Shown here in pieces: positions 48,101 to 59,180 of a DNA stretch of 64,000 nt. This DNA comes from Bradysia coprophila (Eukaryota > Arthropoda > Insecta > Diptera > Sciaridae). The translations under genes and the position numbers were made by a program. The stretch lies in the NCBI RefSeq assembly GCF_014529535.1, contig NC_050735.1, positions 2,976,001 through 3,040,000 of the forward strand, written 5' to 3'. The notes beneath the pieces are model-generated. The model was not told the DNA's origin. It saw only the letters and a list, made by a program, of their open reading frames with translations, and searched no databases. The stretch's first letter is position 1. Every line of letters starts with the position of its first letter.

Positions 48101-50567
48101 TCTAGATTTAGGGCATCGGGGAATCTGGCACACGGTGCCAAAAGACCGTACTTTTAAACGACGTAAAAGGTGAACTCGCACACGCAAGTTCATTGCTGCA
48201 AATGCTTTTTAGCCATGTCATCGACTTAATGACTCCTTTTACAAAATTTTGGTATCGAAAAATCGTGTGCGAGTTCACCTTTTACGTAGTTGAAAAATGC
48301 GTTGTTTTAGCACCATGTGCCAAATTACCCCACGCCTGATTTAGAGAAGCTATTCACAGGCACTTAGGTATAACATTTCTATGGAATGGTGTAACTATGT
48401 GCTGGTGAAGTTACTTGCGAATAGAAACGTAAAATATTGTTTTGATTCAATGATAGATACTTAGCAGTAATCATAATGAAGAACTAGGATACACAGGAAC
48501 TTTAGGCTACACTGAGCTTAAATTTCCTCTGTAGAATAAAAGGCAAAAAAAAATATTTACGAAAATCGCAGAACTGCAAAGCTATATATTGCAGCTCGAT
48601 GGAAGCGATGCAAGTACGATAAGAAAGTGTTTTCCTAATCAGTCTAGTTAGTGAATAAATCTGATGAAGAAATTATTAATCAATAAAAATAAAAAAATTA
48701 AAAAACAAAAACCAACCATAAAAATATTGTAAGTGAAACAAAATAACAGTGCGGGTGAATCACAGGATTTTTGACCATAAATTTGCACATGTACTCATTG
48801 ATTTTGGAAAAGCTGCTCTCGAATTTAAATAAAAAAACTTTTTTTTTTTGAGAAAAAAAAGACGTTTATGGTGTAGGGGATATGGACAACCGAATCTTAA
48901 ATATTGATAAATCCTCCACGGTGTTAAAGGATTATGACGGTGCTCAACATAGGGACTTGCATTCTAAAAACCGACATTTTTCGTTGTTTTTACATTTTTA
49001 TTTTGAATGAACCGAAGATAAACGAACAAAAAGTGAAGACCCAGGTCTTGAGAAATTGAAATTGGTAAAACAGTTGGAGAATTTATCAATTAAGAAAAAC
49101 CAAAACAAAAGTCTGTTTTTCGTTTAATGGTCAAACACCCTGTCACTTACATCCCACTTTAGATTCAACCGCCACTGAACAACCGGTTCAAAAAAATGAT
49201 GATCTACTACCGCGTGAACCCTGTCTACTGGCTCTTGCCGCCTTAAGGCATGCGAAATGGTTTCAGGTTTGTTTTTCTTTTTTTCTTTTTGTTTTTAGAA
49301 GAAGAAGAAAAAAAAATTTAAAATTTTTGAAGGAATGAGTAAACGTTTTGGTTCAAATCCACAAGTGTGTTCAGTTTTTAACATTAAGAATTTGTGGTAT
49401 ACAATTAAGTCAAGGTCCAGCTAATGTTTAAGTTTACTTTAAGCAGTGTATCGCGTTAACGTTGATATCGTTGTCATATTGGAATCAGAACACAGATTAC
49501 ATCCAGTCATGTGATTTATTTTGTTCGCTACAGTTCAATATAACAGCAATATCAACGATGACCCGTTAGTTTATATAAAATTTTGTAGAGAAAAATAATT
49601 TTAAGTTAAGTGATCAGCGTACACGACAGAGCTTATGCGTTCACAATTCAATTTTCAGTTTAATTAAAATTTTTCATCTCAATTTATTCAGGCTAGGGCA
49701 ACTGGACTACAGTCATGCGTTATGATAATGCGTATTTTGCGGGACTTGTGCAAACGCAAGCCAACATGGACTCCACTAAGTCAATGGGTAAGTATATCGA
49801 TTAACAAAAGAATATCATCACAAGATGTCTTCTGTCTAGTTAAGAGAGTTCCAGTTGAGCTGTTTTCACAACTGAACTCTTCTGACTATAACAACCGGGC
49901 CGAAGACATTTTTTATTGACTTAAATTGTCGGCATATAATACGTTCACTGACGTAAATCCTACCATTTCTAATAACTGTCATCCTTAAACATAGGCAATG
50001 GAGCTCTTGGTTGAAAAAATAATTTCATCGGCTGGCATGCCGCTCAGTCCAGGAGATTCACTTCGTCGTGTCATGGAGGGAATGTCCAGCAATTTGTTGA
50101 TTAATGGACCGGGCATTTTGGATCCGTGTGAAAAGGAGCCACACGACGCAATAGCTGGATTGTCCAAACAGCAGCGCGAAGATTTGTGCGTCTCGTCACA
50201 GGAATGTCTACGGCTGATTGCATTTAGACAAATCTTCAAGGTGAGTGTCGCAGATTTGAACCGATTTGAGATGAAATGAAATTTATTGGTAAATGTGTGT
50301 GTGTAGGTATTGGGAATGGAACCATTGCCCGCCCCGAAATTCCAACAGCGACCATGGCGATTCGCTCGTAAGCGCCGGCGTTCAACGAACGAAGCCGGCG
50401 ATAACGAAGGTAAGGGATTTGAAATATATTTGTTCACTGATGGACGATTGTGAAAAAAAAAATTGTTTGATGATGTTACAGGCGATGGTAAAATGGTTAA
50501 AAAGGAGGGTGATTTCAAAATGGATGTGGATGAAAATAAACCGGCAGTAGCTGCTACAAAGAAATAA
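39195..50567 (+). CDS. Zn72D: Zn72D/ZFR: zinc-finger and DZF RNA-binding protein
   Basis: This nuclear double-stranded-RNA-binding protein acts in splicing, dosage compensation and A-to-I editing in flies. Twelve exons join in frame: 39195-39244, 39465-39604, 42141-42292, 42507-42651, 42808-42910, 42971-44250, 44310-44543, 49163-49266, 49692-49787, 49995-50240, 50307-50409 and 50482-50567. They give 912 aa. The N-terminal third is low complexity, rich in A, Q, T and Y ([20 protein letters not shown]). Three U1-type C2H2 fingers follow: C233/C236/H249/H255, one starting C282/C285, and C384/C387 ([10 protein letters not shown]). The DZF domain runs from about 510 to 880 ([85 protein letters not shown]). 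The C-terminus is basic then acidic. Start chosen: first ATG ([11 protein letters not shown]). Two large introns (39605-42140, 44544-49162) carry mobile elements. Confidence 0.95.
40914..41187. mobile_element. MITE in Zn72D intron 2
   Basis: The ends CACTGAAGGTACCGCAG and CTGCGGTACCTTCAGTG are perfect 17-bp inverted repeats. A second inner pair is GGATCCCGACTTTCGGGTGA with TCACCCGAAAGTAGGGATCC. It is about 274 bp and non-coding. Confidence 0.75.
46300..46640. mobile_element. Inverted-repeat element in Zn72D intron 7
   Basis: The left end TATAGATCATCTTCAAGGCC then GTTCGAAATGCCA pairs with the right end TGGCATTTCAAACGGCCTTG then AAGATGATCTATA. Two further internal copies of AGATGATCTA/TAGATCATCT lie at about 46367 and 46543, in opposite orientations. 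TIRs are about 33 bp. Confidence 0.65.
48111..48336. mobile_element. MITE with GATTT direct repeats in Zn72D intron 7
   Basis: The outer arms GGGCATCGGGGAATCTGGCA and CCAAATTACCCCACGCC pair imperfectly. The inner pair ACGTAAAAGGTGAACTCGCA and TGCGAGTTCACCTTTTACGT is perfect. GATTT flanks both ends as a likely target duplication. Confidence 0.65.
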
Positions 50568-50650
50568 ATTTATAAATTTAGTGAGATAGTACACGCCATT
50601 CATACATTTGGTAAACATTTTGGCGTGAAAAACAAAACAAAAAAACTTAT

Positions 50651-50656
50651 AATAAA
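50651..50656 (+). terminator. Poly(A) signal of Zn72D
   Basis: AATAAA lies 84 bases after the stop codon. Another AATAAA overlaps the stop (50562-50571 region), and a third lies near 50868, so alternative 3' ends are possible. Confidence 0.5.
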
Positions 50657-50946
50657 ACGCGTTACAAGTAAATTCATTTTATTTAGCCCGATTGATTTAA
50701 TATCGGCAATTATGTGAAGAGGTTTTTTTTCGTGTTCTAATAATTGTATTATATAGAATTTTACTAAAGGGAATCATGAAAAATTGAGACATCCGTAAAT
50801 GGTTTAGTACACACCCACACAAACACTTGTATGTTGAATTATATAAACAAAACAAAAATTACTTCTGAAAAATAAATCTTACACATTCAATGAATTTGAA
50901 TTTAACCACTGCAATTGAGTATTTTGTCTTCGTTCACGCATTTCAG

Positions 50947-51180
50947 TACAGTCAAAGGCAGTCAATTTTCAGCATAAATTAGCTTCAGCTGATTTTCAGC
51001 TGATCCATACAAACAATCACAACCGTTTATACGTCTTTATACGGTTTTACCACTATCATGCGCGTGCGTGTAGCAGCTTCAACCGTATGAACAAGGAAAA
51101 CCAGTTTTGATTGTGTGTGTGGATCAGTTGAAAAACAGCTGAAGCAAATTTATGCTGAAAATTGACTGCCTTTAACTGTA
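50947..51180. mobile_element. Tc1/mariner-type MITE
   Basis: The element is bounded by TA|CAGTCAAAGGCAGTCAATTT at the left and CTGCCTTTAACTG|TA at the right. About 45 bp of each arm pairs: TTTTCAGCATAAATTAGCTT then CAGCTG against CAGCTGAAGCAAATTTATGC. TA duplication and a CAGT terminus are typical of the Tc1/mariner superfamily. No transposase is present. Confidence 0.8.
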
Positions 51181-51184
51181 TCCG

Positions 51185-51480
51185 CCTGCAAAACTTTTCC
51201 AAGGATTTTTTTTTCGGACATTCGAAACTACTTGAAAATGATGATTCTGTGCACAAAATGTCAGTTTTGTACAAAAAATGGTAAAATAACAGGAAATGAT
51301 GATCTTTTCAGGTCCTGATGGATTATGGATTCTTTTGAAAAACAGTCTACCGAAATCGGAGACATTTTCGATTTTCCAGTGGACTTTTTTATATGTGTCT
51401 AGAAAGGTATTCGACCCTAGAAGCCAAAACCACTTTCAAAAAAATTCTTCGAAGCTTGTGTGGCTGCTGAAAGGTAATCA
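51185..51480. other. AT-rich DNA after the mariner-type MITE
   Basis: No gene is seen. The end merges with the next composite repeat through GAAAGGTATTCGACC-like words. Confidence 0.4.
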
Positions 51481-51489
51481 AAAACCGAA

Positions 51490-52065
51490 AACTTGCACTT
51501 TTCTTATAAAAATTTCTCCAGTTACACGAGCCATACAAGGTCATGTGGTGTGTCATTAGAAAGGTAATCACATGTATTATTGAGCCGTTGTTTGTTTAAA
51601 ATTCATCCACACTGAAATATGTGAACTTAAAGTGTAAGAACCGAAGACTTACACTGTTCTTATAGAAGTACCTCGAGGTCATCGAGGTATCATTTGAAAG
51701 GTAATCTTATTTGGGCCACTAGGGTCTTATGTGGTTTGGATACATCTACGATGAAATAGAAGTTGAAATGTTTAAGTGTTCCATAATTCATCGCATATGC
51801 ATCCAAACCCCATGAGACCCGAAAGTACATAAAATTACCTTTCCAATGACGTCCCACATGACCATGTACATTTCGTGTACCTCGAGAAACTTCTGTAAGA
51901 ACAGTGTACGTTCTGTCTTTTTCGGTTGAAAACTTCAACTGGATATATTTAAACCCAATAAGTCCATATTCCGGCTCAATAATACATGTGATTACCTTTC
52001 TAATGACACCCCACACGACACTGCACAACTCGTGTAAATGGAGAAATGTTTGTAAGAAAAGTGTT
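51490..52065. repeat. Composite inverted-repeat element
   Basis: The segment 51490-51590 (GTGTCATTAGAAAGGTAATC, ACATGTATTATTGAGCCG) is inverted at 51970-52065 (CGGCTCAATAATACATGTGA, TTACCTTTCTAATGACACCC). Between them 51620-51720 and 51830-51910 pair weakly around CCTCGAG and GTGTAAG...TTCTTAC words. Units share a GAAAGGTAAT core. It is a decayed foldback-like element without coding capacity. Confidence 0.6.
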
Positions 52066-53540
52066 TCGGCTTCGCCTCGGATTGACCAAAAAATTTCCAT
52101 TTAGGCACATTTTAGAAAAAAAGCTATTGTGCACCAGACAACTGAAATACGACATATTTTGCCATGATTTTTTCATATGAAATGTCAGGTTTTCCCGAAC
52201 GATATAATCGTGCAAATACGATTGGAACAAAAAAAAATATTTTTGTAAAAAAAATCGATTTTTCATACATTTTTCATAGTTGGGAACGGCTGTGACCCCT
52301 TAGGAAGTACATCTTGAGTGACCATTTATTGACTGCAACAAATGAACGGTGCGCATCTCTGCTCTACAATAGGCCCATATTCGGTGGAAGCAATTGAGTG
52401 TCTGTTCTCTTTATGAAGTCAAATAAATGAAGTTTCACCTACTACTAGGAGGAAAGCAACATTGTCAAGGCCAATGATCACACACTGAAAAATATGGTTC
52501 TTTCTATCTCGAGCTATAACCGAAAGACTGTTTTCATGACCCCTTGACATGCTATAACTTTTCACGTGTTCGGATCCGGTTCGGCGAACCATTGTATTTA
52601 TACGAGAATTATGAGTTCCTGTGAACTGTGAACTCTGGTGTAAAATCAACAAATTTTAATTTTTATTAAGTGAAACATACTAGACATCAAAATCTGAAAT
52701 GAAGGAATTGTATTTATTTTCACCAGAATTGGTTCAAGTTGTGGCGATATCACTCTTAATCGACTGAATCGTGAATTCTCTCTCTTTAAGGAGTTAGTTC
52801 CTGACATAGGAAATCATACCTCTATTGGATCCCTTATTTCTTTCGACGTCTCTAATTCAACTGCCAATGCTATAATAGAAAGTTCGCATGCATGAGTGGT
52901 GGTCTAATTAGAGTACGGAAATTGTACAGTGTACCAAACAAGTTTTGGTCTGCAACTGGGACGAAAAGTTAACACGTCGTGTTCAAGTCTGATTTTTGTT
53001 GGTCTGACTCGAAATCCTTTTAGCATAAGTCAGAACCAACGTTTTTCCTAAGCGATGATTGCAATTTTAACACTAGTTAGGACTAGTCGCTCAATCCGGA
53101 ATAGTCGAGAATACAATTTTCGCTTTTACTCCAGCACAGTTTCCCATTGTCATTGTCGCATACACATTTGCAAATTTTAAATTTTGGTAAGGGTACAACA
53201 GCATTTTTTGTCTCACTCAATTGCATCAACAACTCTCTCGCTTTCGGATCAACTCGTGCGAACTTCTTTAGTTTCTAAGAATGACAAACGTAATTTGTTA
53301 CAGTGATCTTTGAGCGACTAAATATGGTCCATAAATCGTGAAACTTCCAACCAATTTCATTAAAAATAGTTTTGACGAAATGACAAAAACATTGCAGTTG
53401 CTAGGCGTGAGCATCGAGAAAATTTAGGGTAGATAAGCGAACACAAAGAACGATTGTGCGGAAAGAATGTATGAATGTGTGTACGTACACCCTAACTTGT
53501 TCTTAGAAAGCAAAACGTCATGTCCCTTTCCTTTTTTATT
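52066..53540. other. Intergenic DNA, no gene seen
   Basis: No exon-like stretch or definable repeat apart from T/A runs at about 52229-52260. Confidence 0.45.
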
Positions 53541-54520
53541 AGCCCCGTACGAAGTACGAAGGGGCTTATAGGATTACGATGCCGTGTGTAATTGATGGAA
53601 TTCGAAGCAGACGGTAAGGGCAAAGTGTTTGCCTATGTTCATAGATGACGAATCCGCAATAAAAATTTGGGCCGTCTGTCCGTCACGTCGATATCTTGAG
53701 TAAATCAAATCCGATTTCAAAAAAAAAAATTTCCTGAAAGATAGTCAAAATAGTGAGGCTAAGTTCGAAGATGGGCATATTGGGGTCGGCCCTTCGTGAG
53801 TTAGGGCCACCTAAGTGATTTAAGGTCTTTTGGTGATATTTATGGCAAAATAAACGATGGAAATGTAAATGACACGGCAAATGATAGGTACCAATCCAGG
53901 AAAAAAAAGTTTTTTAAAATCGGGTGAGTGGACCGTGAGTTAGGGCCTTAGAAGTGAAAAGCTACTAGGGCCCTATGCGTATTTTACATAGAACTCAAGT
54001 AAATTTCATTCGTTTTTCGTAATTTTTGTGTCATTTGGAAGGTAATCAAAGGCCGAATAGAATGTTGTTGAAAAAAAAATGAAATTTGGGTCCTCGGACT
54101 AAGACCGCTACTAGGGCCCTATGCGTATTTTACATACAACTCGAGTAAATTTCATCCGTTTTTCGTAATCTTTGTTTCATTTGAAAGATAATCGAACACC
54201 GAATAGAATGTTGTTGAAAAAAAAATTAAATTTGGGTCCTTGGACTAAGTAGCGACTAGGGCCCTATGTGTATTTTACATATAACTCGAGCAAATTTCAT
54301 CCGTTTTTCGTAATTTTTGTTTCATTTGGAAGGTAATCAAAGGCCGAATAGAATGTAGTTGAAAAAAAAATTAAATTTGGATCCTCGGTCTGAGGCCGAT
54401 ACTAGGCCCTATGTGTATTTATACTCAATAAATTAAAATTTTAGGGCTATTTGAAATTTTTGTTTTATTTGAAAGGAACGTCGTACGGGGCTTCGTAATT
54501 GCGCTATGCGCAATTTCTAA
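53541..54520. mobile_element. GCCCCGTACG element with internal 145-bp tandem repeat
   Basis: The left end is a hairpin, AGCCCCGTACGAAGTACGAAGGGGCT (53541-53566), then TATAGGATTACGATGCCGTG. The right end is CGTCGTACGGGGCTTCGTAA followed by the hairpin AATTGCGCTATGCGCAATT (54498-54516). Between about 53961 and 54480 there are about 3.5 copies of a 145-bp unit. The units start at 53961, 54107, 54252 and 54398, each beginning near CTACTAGGGCCCTATG and containing TTTTTCGTAATTTTTG, GGTAATCAAAGGCCGAATAG and a poly-A run. No open frame exists. Class is unknown; terminal hairpins without TIRs might suggest a rolling-circle or DNA element. Confidence 0.7.
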
Positions 54521-55440
54521 GATGTACACATTACATAATAATTTTACTTTAACTACTTTAACCGGCGCGGCGCATAGGCTTACGGTCAAAATAGGGTGAC
54601 AGACGCACTAGGGTCACGTACGCAATAGATATACGGGTTTGTACGGGGCTCAGTCGCAGCAAACGCTCCGACTGTTCTGATGGCTCGTTATTTACGTATC
54701 TGTTGTGGATGCGTATACAACTTTTCATGCTAAGGGCCTAATTTACGAGAAATTCCGTAATTTATGCCCAAGGCATGAAATGTACATTTTAATGTGTCCC
54801 TTCGCTGTGTGTTGTGATTAAATTTTTGTGTGTGTGATTATTTCCGAATTTTCGTTCTTCGTGTGTCCCAATCTACCCTATATTATATCGATGGGCGTGA
54901 TATAGATGACTGTGTGCATCTTCTAAACAATTGGATATTACGAGAAATGATCTCGATTCAATAAAAAGTTCTCTACAAAATGGGAGATCAATTATATTCT
55001 AGCATCGCATCACCTCCAACGACTTAAATGATACAGTACGATCCCCGGAATAGGAAAAGATTGTTAGGGCGTAAATCTCGTAAAACTATCTTTTCTTTTC
55101 TTTAATCATCCCTTATCATCGACTTTGTTCTTTAAGCCCCCTGATTTTATTTTACGATAGAAAATATTCGACGTGTTATCGAAATGAACTTTATTCTAGA
55201 ATCCACAACCCATCGAACAGTGTTAGTGGTAATAGTTACAATTATTGTAATGGCTGATATTATTCGATTCGAGTAACTTCATGCTAAAACTCAAAGGTTC
55301 AGAATGCTTCGTATCTGAGAAGAACCAATGGAGACTCACCCATCATTTTCAAAACGTTGCGTTGCCACAAATGTCTTATTACTGGTCTGTTCACAAAGAT
55401 GTAAGGCTTACAACACTCTGAATGCAATCGAATACCAAAA
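54521..55440. other. Intergenic DNA downstream of CCT3
   Basis: GTACGGGGCTCAGTCGCAGC at 54637 may be another fragment of the preceding repeat family. No gene is seen. Confidence 0.45.
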
Positions 55441-55453
55441 ATCGAAATTGATT

Positions 55454-55459
55454 TTTATT
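55454..55459 (-). terminator. Poly(A) signal of CCT3
   Basis: A minus-strand AATAAA (plus strand TTTATT) lies about 107 bases beyond the CCT3 stop codon. It is overlapped by a second similar T-rich stretch. Confidence 0.5.
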
Positions 55460-55565
55460 TTTATTTTAAAAATGGTTAATACATGAGAAAGCATACATTA
55501 GCTGATGTGACTGGTGTGAGTTTCTACAACAAAAAGTTAGAAAATGCGAAAGAAATATTTTAAAA

Positions 55566-57321
55566 TTATTCTGCACCAGCAGCCATCTGACTAGGTGTAG
55601 GACCTTCATTTCCACCACGTTTCTTCGAACCCGACACAATATCGTCGATACGCAACAGAAGAATTGCCGTCTCAACAGCTGTCTTGTAAACTTGCAATTT
55701 CACCGACAACGGTTCCCAAATGCCGCGTTCTTTCATGTCGACCAATTGACCGGTCTCGCCATCGATTCCCCATGTACAAACATCCGGTTTGTTATGTGAA
55801 GCATGTTCGGCTCTCAATGCAGTCAGCGTGCGAATGGTATTTGCACCACAATTCTGGGCCAAAGTTCGTGGAATTATCTCCAATGCCTGGGCAACGGCAC
55901 GATTTTGTGGATCTTTTTGGATCAAAGCACGTGACAGAGCCATTTCAATAGCACCGCCGCCTGGTACAAGTCTTGGTTCCAATACCAAATTCTTTGCAAC
56001 ATGAAGAGCATCTTGAAGATTACGATCGGTTTCCTTGAGAACATCTTTGGACGCACCACGTAGAAGAATTGTGCAAGCCTTCGGATCTTTGCAATCGGTA
56101 ATAAATGTGAAGTACTCGTCTCCCAATTTCCTCACCTCGAACAATCCGCAACCGGTACCAACATCCTTTTCTGTTAACTCTTCCGTACGATTTACAATGG
56201 TAGCACCGCAAGCGCGAGCAATACGAAGATTGTCGGTCTTCCTTAATCGACGAATGGCGGTGATTCCAGCCTTAATCAGGTAATGCTGAGCTAAGTCAGA
56301 CACACCTTTCTCAGTGAACACTAAATCTGGTTTCACAGCAATGATGTCAGCGCATATTCTAGCCACATGCTCCTCTTCGATCTGTAACATTCGGGTGAAG
56401 TCCTGTTCGGCAATGATTTCAACATTCGTTTGGCTTTCGCCCTTTTTATATTCCAACGAACAGTCCAACAAGACAATTCGTGGATTTTTGATCGTACGAC
56501 GCATTTTAGGGTGTGTAATGTCCTTGTTGATCATGACACCTTTCAACACACACGAATCTTCAATCGATCCACCGGGAACCATTTCAACTTTGGCATAACG
56601 TTTGATGTCCACTTCCGTTCGACCATTTTCCGTCAACCTAACCGTTTTAACGGCATCCAAGGCTATTTCAACAGCCAATTCCGACCAGCGGCCAATGAAT
56701 TTAGTTCCGACACAAGACTTAACGACTTCCTTCAAACGGGTCTCGTCCAACGGATCCAATTGAATACACAATTTCGTGTCAAGCAATTCAACGATATCTT
56801 CCAATGCCTTCCGGAACGTTCGAATGATGACAGTGGGATGAATTTGTTGGGACAAAAATGGTTCTGCCACAGCCAACATTTCACCGGCCAATACAATAAC
56901 CGACGTTGTTCCATCGCCAACCTCTTCGTCTTGTGTGCGGGCGATTTCAATCATGCTTTTAGCCGCTGGATGTTGAACGGTTATTTCACGTAAAATTGCG
57001 TTGCCGTCATTAGTCATCACAATACCACCCATTGGATCCATCAACATTTTCAACATCGCTTGCGGTCCGAGACATGTTCGAATAACGTCAGCGATTGCCT
57101 TTGGTGTGTAAATGGATTTATAGAAATCAATTGGACAAAAAGATGAAATGTTCGTGAAATTCTCACCTTTCCGGCCGCAATGTTTTCCAGCTGCACTTTG
57201 CGTCCGGATTCACGCTTTGTGTTCTGGCCTAAAGTCAATGAAAGTTCGTTAGTTATAACAAGCAAAACGTAAATGGCACATTTGCATTACTCAAAACAAT
57301 AATGGGTTGTCCGCCAAACAT
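55566..57321 (-). CDS. CCT3: Chaperonin TCP-1 subunit gamma (CCT3)
   Basis: CCT3 is one of eight subunits of the cytosolic TRiC/CCT ring that folds actin, tubulin and other proteins using ATP. Exons on the minus strand are 57321-57291, 57228-57167 and 57098-55566, giving 541 aa against about 544 in the family. The start is MFGGQPIIVLSQNTKRESGR, then QLENIAAGK and ADVIRTCLGPQAMLKMLMDP. Group II chaperonin motifs are intact: TNDGNAILREI (60-70), EVGDGTTSVIVLAGEM with GDGTT at 92-96, and VPGGGAIEMAL at about 405. The C-terminal KRGG-type tail is followed by a short alanine-rich end. The two introns are only 62 and 68 bases. Codon and domain continuity make function near certain. It is divergently oriented from Scamp across 3 kb of repeats. 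Confidence 0.97.
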
Positions 57322-57339
57322 TTTATTTTTCAATTATTT

Positions 57340-57888
57340 CGGTCACGTTACTTGGGCAAATTACAAAATGAACTTTTTGTTCGCAGAGGCGTGTGAAAGA
57401 AGTTGAGGTTAGACAGATATCACTGAACTGAAATTCGAATTTTACTGTGGATAGACAAAGGCAGCAAGATCTGTCTTTTATATAAACAAAGTACGAAAAA
57501 ACGAGATGAAAGTAAGGAAATTTGACAGGTATGTCTCGAATATTCTTCTGTACTTTTTCGACTTTATTGGCTCTGCATTGCCATCTGGTGACATTTATTG
57601 CTTAAAATAAATCTTGTGTCAAAATTCAAGGTAATTTGAATTTTATAAGCTGTGCAAGAAGGATGTATGCAAAGGTCATGAACAATAGTCTGTTTAAATA
57701 GCAAATATGTAATAGCCTGAGTATAGTAGTAAACTGACCAGTTAAAACTTGCTGGAGGTGTAGCTGTCAAACTAGCTGTCAAACTTGTTGAACAACGTTG
57801 AGAGCGAGGACAGAAGACCAGTTTATTTTAACTTGCCTTGGGGTACTTGTCAAAATATCTTCTTCTCTTTCATCATAACTCTATATTT
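57340..57888. repeat. Upstream of CCT3, then dispersed repeat copy
   Basis: About 57330-57500 is the CCT3 promoter side, with no clear TATA box. At 57725-57885 the words TGACCAGTTAAAACTTGCTG, GAAGACCAGTTTATTTTAAC and TTGGGGTACTTGTCAAAATA belong to the same dispersed family as 2097-2245 and 58288-58390. TGACCAGTTAAAACTTGCTG recurs at 58088. Confidence 0.5.
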
Positions 57889-58074
57889 AGTGTTTAAGGA
57901 GAGCGAAAACCAGTTAATTTAATTGGTCTCGGGGTCAGCTGTCAAATATTCATCAATGAAAAAGAAATTGAGAGTTGAGCCCAGTTTAAATTTGTATGTG
58001 ATTTCTCCCATTTTGACGTGTGACCCCGAGACCAGTTTAAACAAAGTGGTCAAAAATCGTTCTCCTTAAACACT
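57889..58074. mobile_element. MITE with AGTGTTTAAGGAGA ends
   Basis: The left end AGTGTTTAAGGAGAGC and the right end GTTCTCCTTAAACACT are inverted. Inner arms TTGGTCTCGGGGTCA and TGACCCCGAGACCA pair exactly. It is non-coding. It interrupts the dispersed family whose copies lie on either side. Confidence 0.75.
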
Positions 58075-58287
58075 GTATAGTAGTAAACTGACCAGTTAAA
58101 ACTTGCTGGAGGTGTAGCTGCCAAACTTGTTGAACAACAAGTTTGACAGCTATACAACATTGTAAACATTCCATTGTCGATTTCAATTTTGTGTTGCTTT
58201 ATTTGACAGCTACACCTACAGCGAAAACTGAACAAAAGTGATATCAACTGACAAAATTGGTCTTTCTATCGATTTAAACAGTTTATA

Positions 58288-58390
58288 GAGCGTTATGATG
58301 AGAGTGGGAAGACCGAAGACCAGTTTGTTATAACTTGCCTTGGGGTACTTGTCAAAATATTTCTTTCTCTTTCATCATAATATATCTTTC
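58288..58390. repeat. ~100-bp copy of the dispersed ACCAGTT family
   Basis: The ends TATAGAGCGTTATGATGAGA and TCTCTTTCATCATAATATAT are imperfect inverted repeats around the core ACCAGTTTGTTATAACTTGC with CTTGGGGTACTTGTCAA. It is the clearest copy of the family that also occurs at 2097 and 57797. Confidence 0.6.
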
Positions 58391-58545
58391 TAAGAGTAAA
58401 CCACTTTACACTCATTCAAATTCATGCGTTCAGGTTAACTACTACTCAGTTGGCTATAAGATATCTAGTCAACAGATTAATAGTACATTACGTCCTTGTT
58501 TGTTACGTAAGGTTACTTGCGAAAATGAAAATTATCGCGAGTGTC

Positions 58546-59037
58546 AACGGTGCGCCACAGGGTGCTTGAAGTAAAATGAGTATAACTTTCAGTACCTTTC
58601 CATTGCACATTTGGGTCTGATTGAAGAGGAGGAAGTCTTTTTTGGACCAGTTGTTTTAACTTGCCTTATAGAATATGTCAAAAATTCGTGTGATGGTAAA
58701 TATAGTGTGAAGGTATATTATCTACCTTGTGAAAATAGATAACAGTCGTAGCGAGAGGTCCACTTATAGACTCCAAGGCAAGTTATAATTAACTGGTATT
58801 CGGAACTCTCGCTCTGATCATAGCAGTCTATTTTCACAAGGTAGATAATATAGTGTAGATGGCATTACCTTCACACTATATTTACCTTGTATTTTCACAC
58901 GAATATTTGACATATTCTAGAAGGCAAGTTAAAATAACTGGTCCAAAATATACTTCCTTCTCTCAGACCCAAATGTGCAATGGAAAGGCACTGGAAGTTA
59001 TACTCATTTTACTTGCAGCACCTTGGGGCACACCGTT
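58546..59037. mobile_element. 492-bp foldback with ~190-bp arms
   Basis: The left arm 58546-58735 and right arm 58845-59037 pair along their length, from AACGGTGCGCCAC at the left to GGGGCACACCGTT at the right. Pairs include CCATTGCACATTTGGGTCTG with CAGACCCAAATGTGCAATGG and the inner TACCTTGTGAAAATAG with its complement. The central spacer contains an inverted fragment of the dispersed ACCAGTTAT family, so one repeat has been captured inside another. Confidence 0.75.
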
Positions 59038-59180
59038 TAGGTCATCTTCAGGTTGACCTGTCAGATCGAAATGAAAAATAGACATTTAGCATTAAATCAT
59101 ATCAACGCCGTTGCCTTTCCCTAAAATCATGCGTGTACATTTCGATAAAGATAGATTTTAACTTTATCGTTTAACCCAAT

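Larger units (their letters stand above)
44544..49162. other. 4.6-kb intron 7 of Zn72D
   Basis: This large intron interrupts the DZF domain after an intact GT donor at 44544. I looked for alternative exons and saw none. It holds an inverted-repeat element at 46300-46640, a MITE at 48111-48336, T-rich stretches at 45155-45170, 45387-45400 and 45728-45740, and poly-A near 48838-48860. The rest is featureless AT-rich DNA. Confidence 0.6.
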
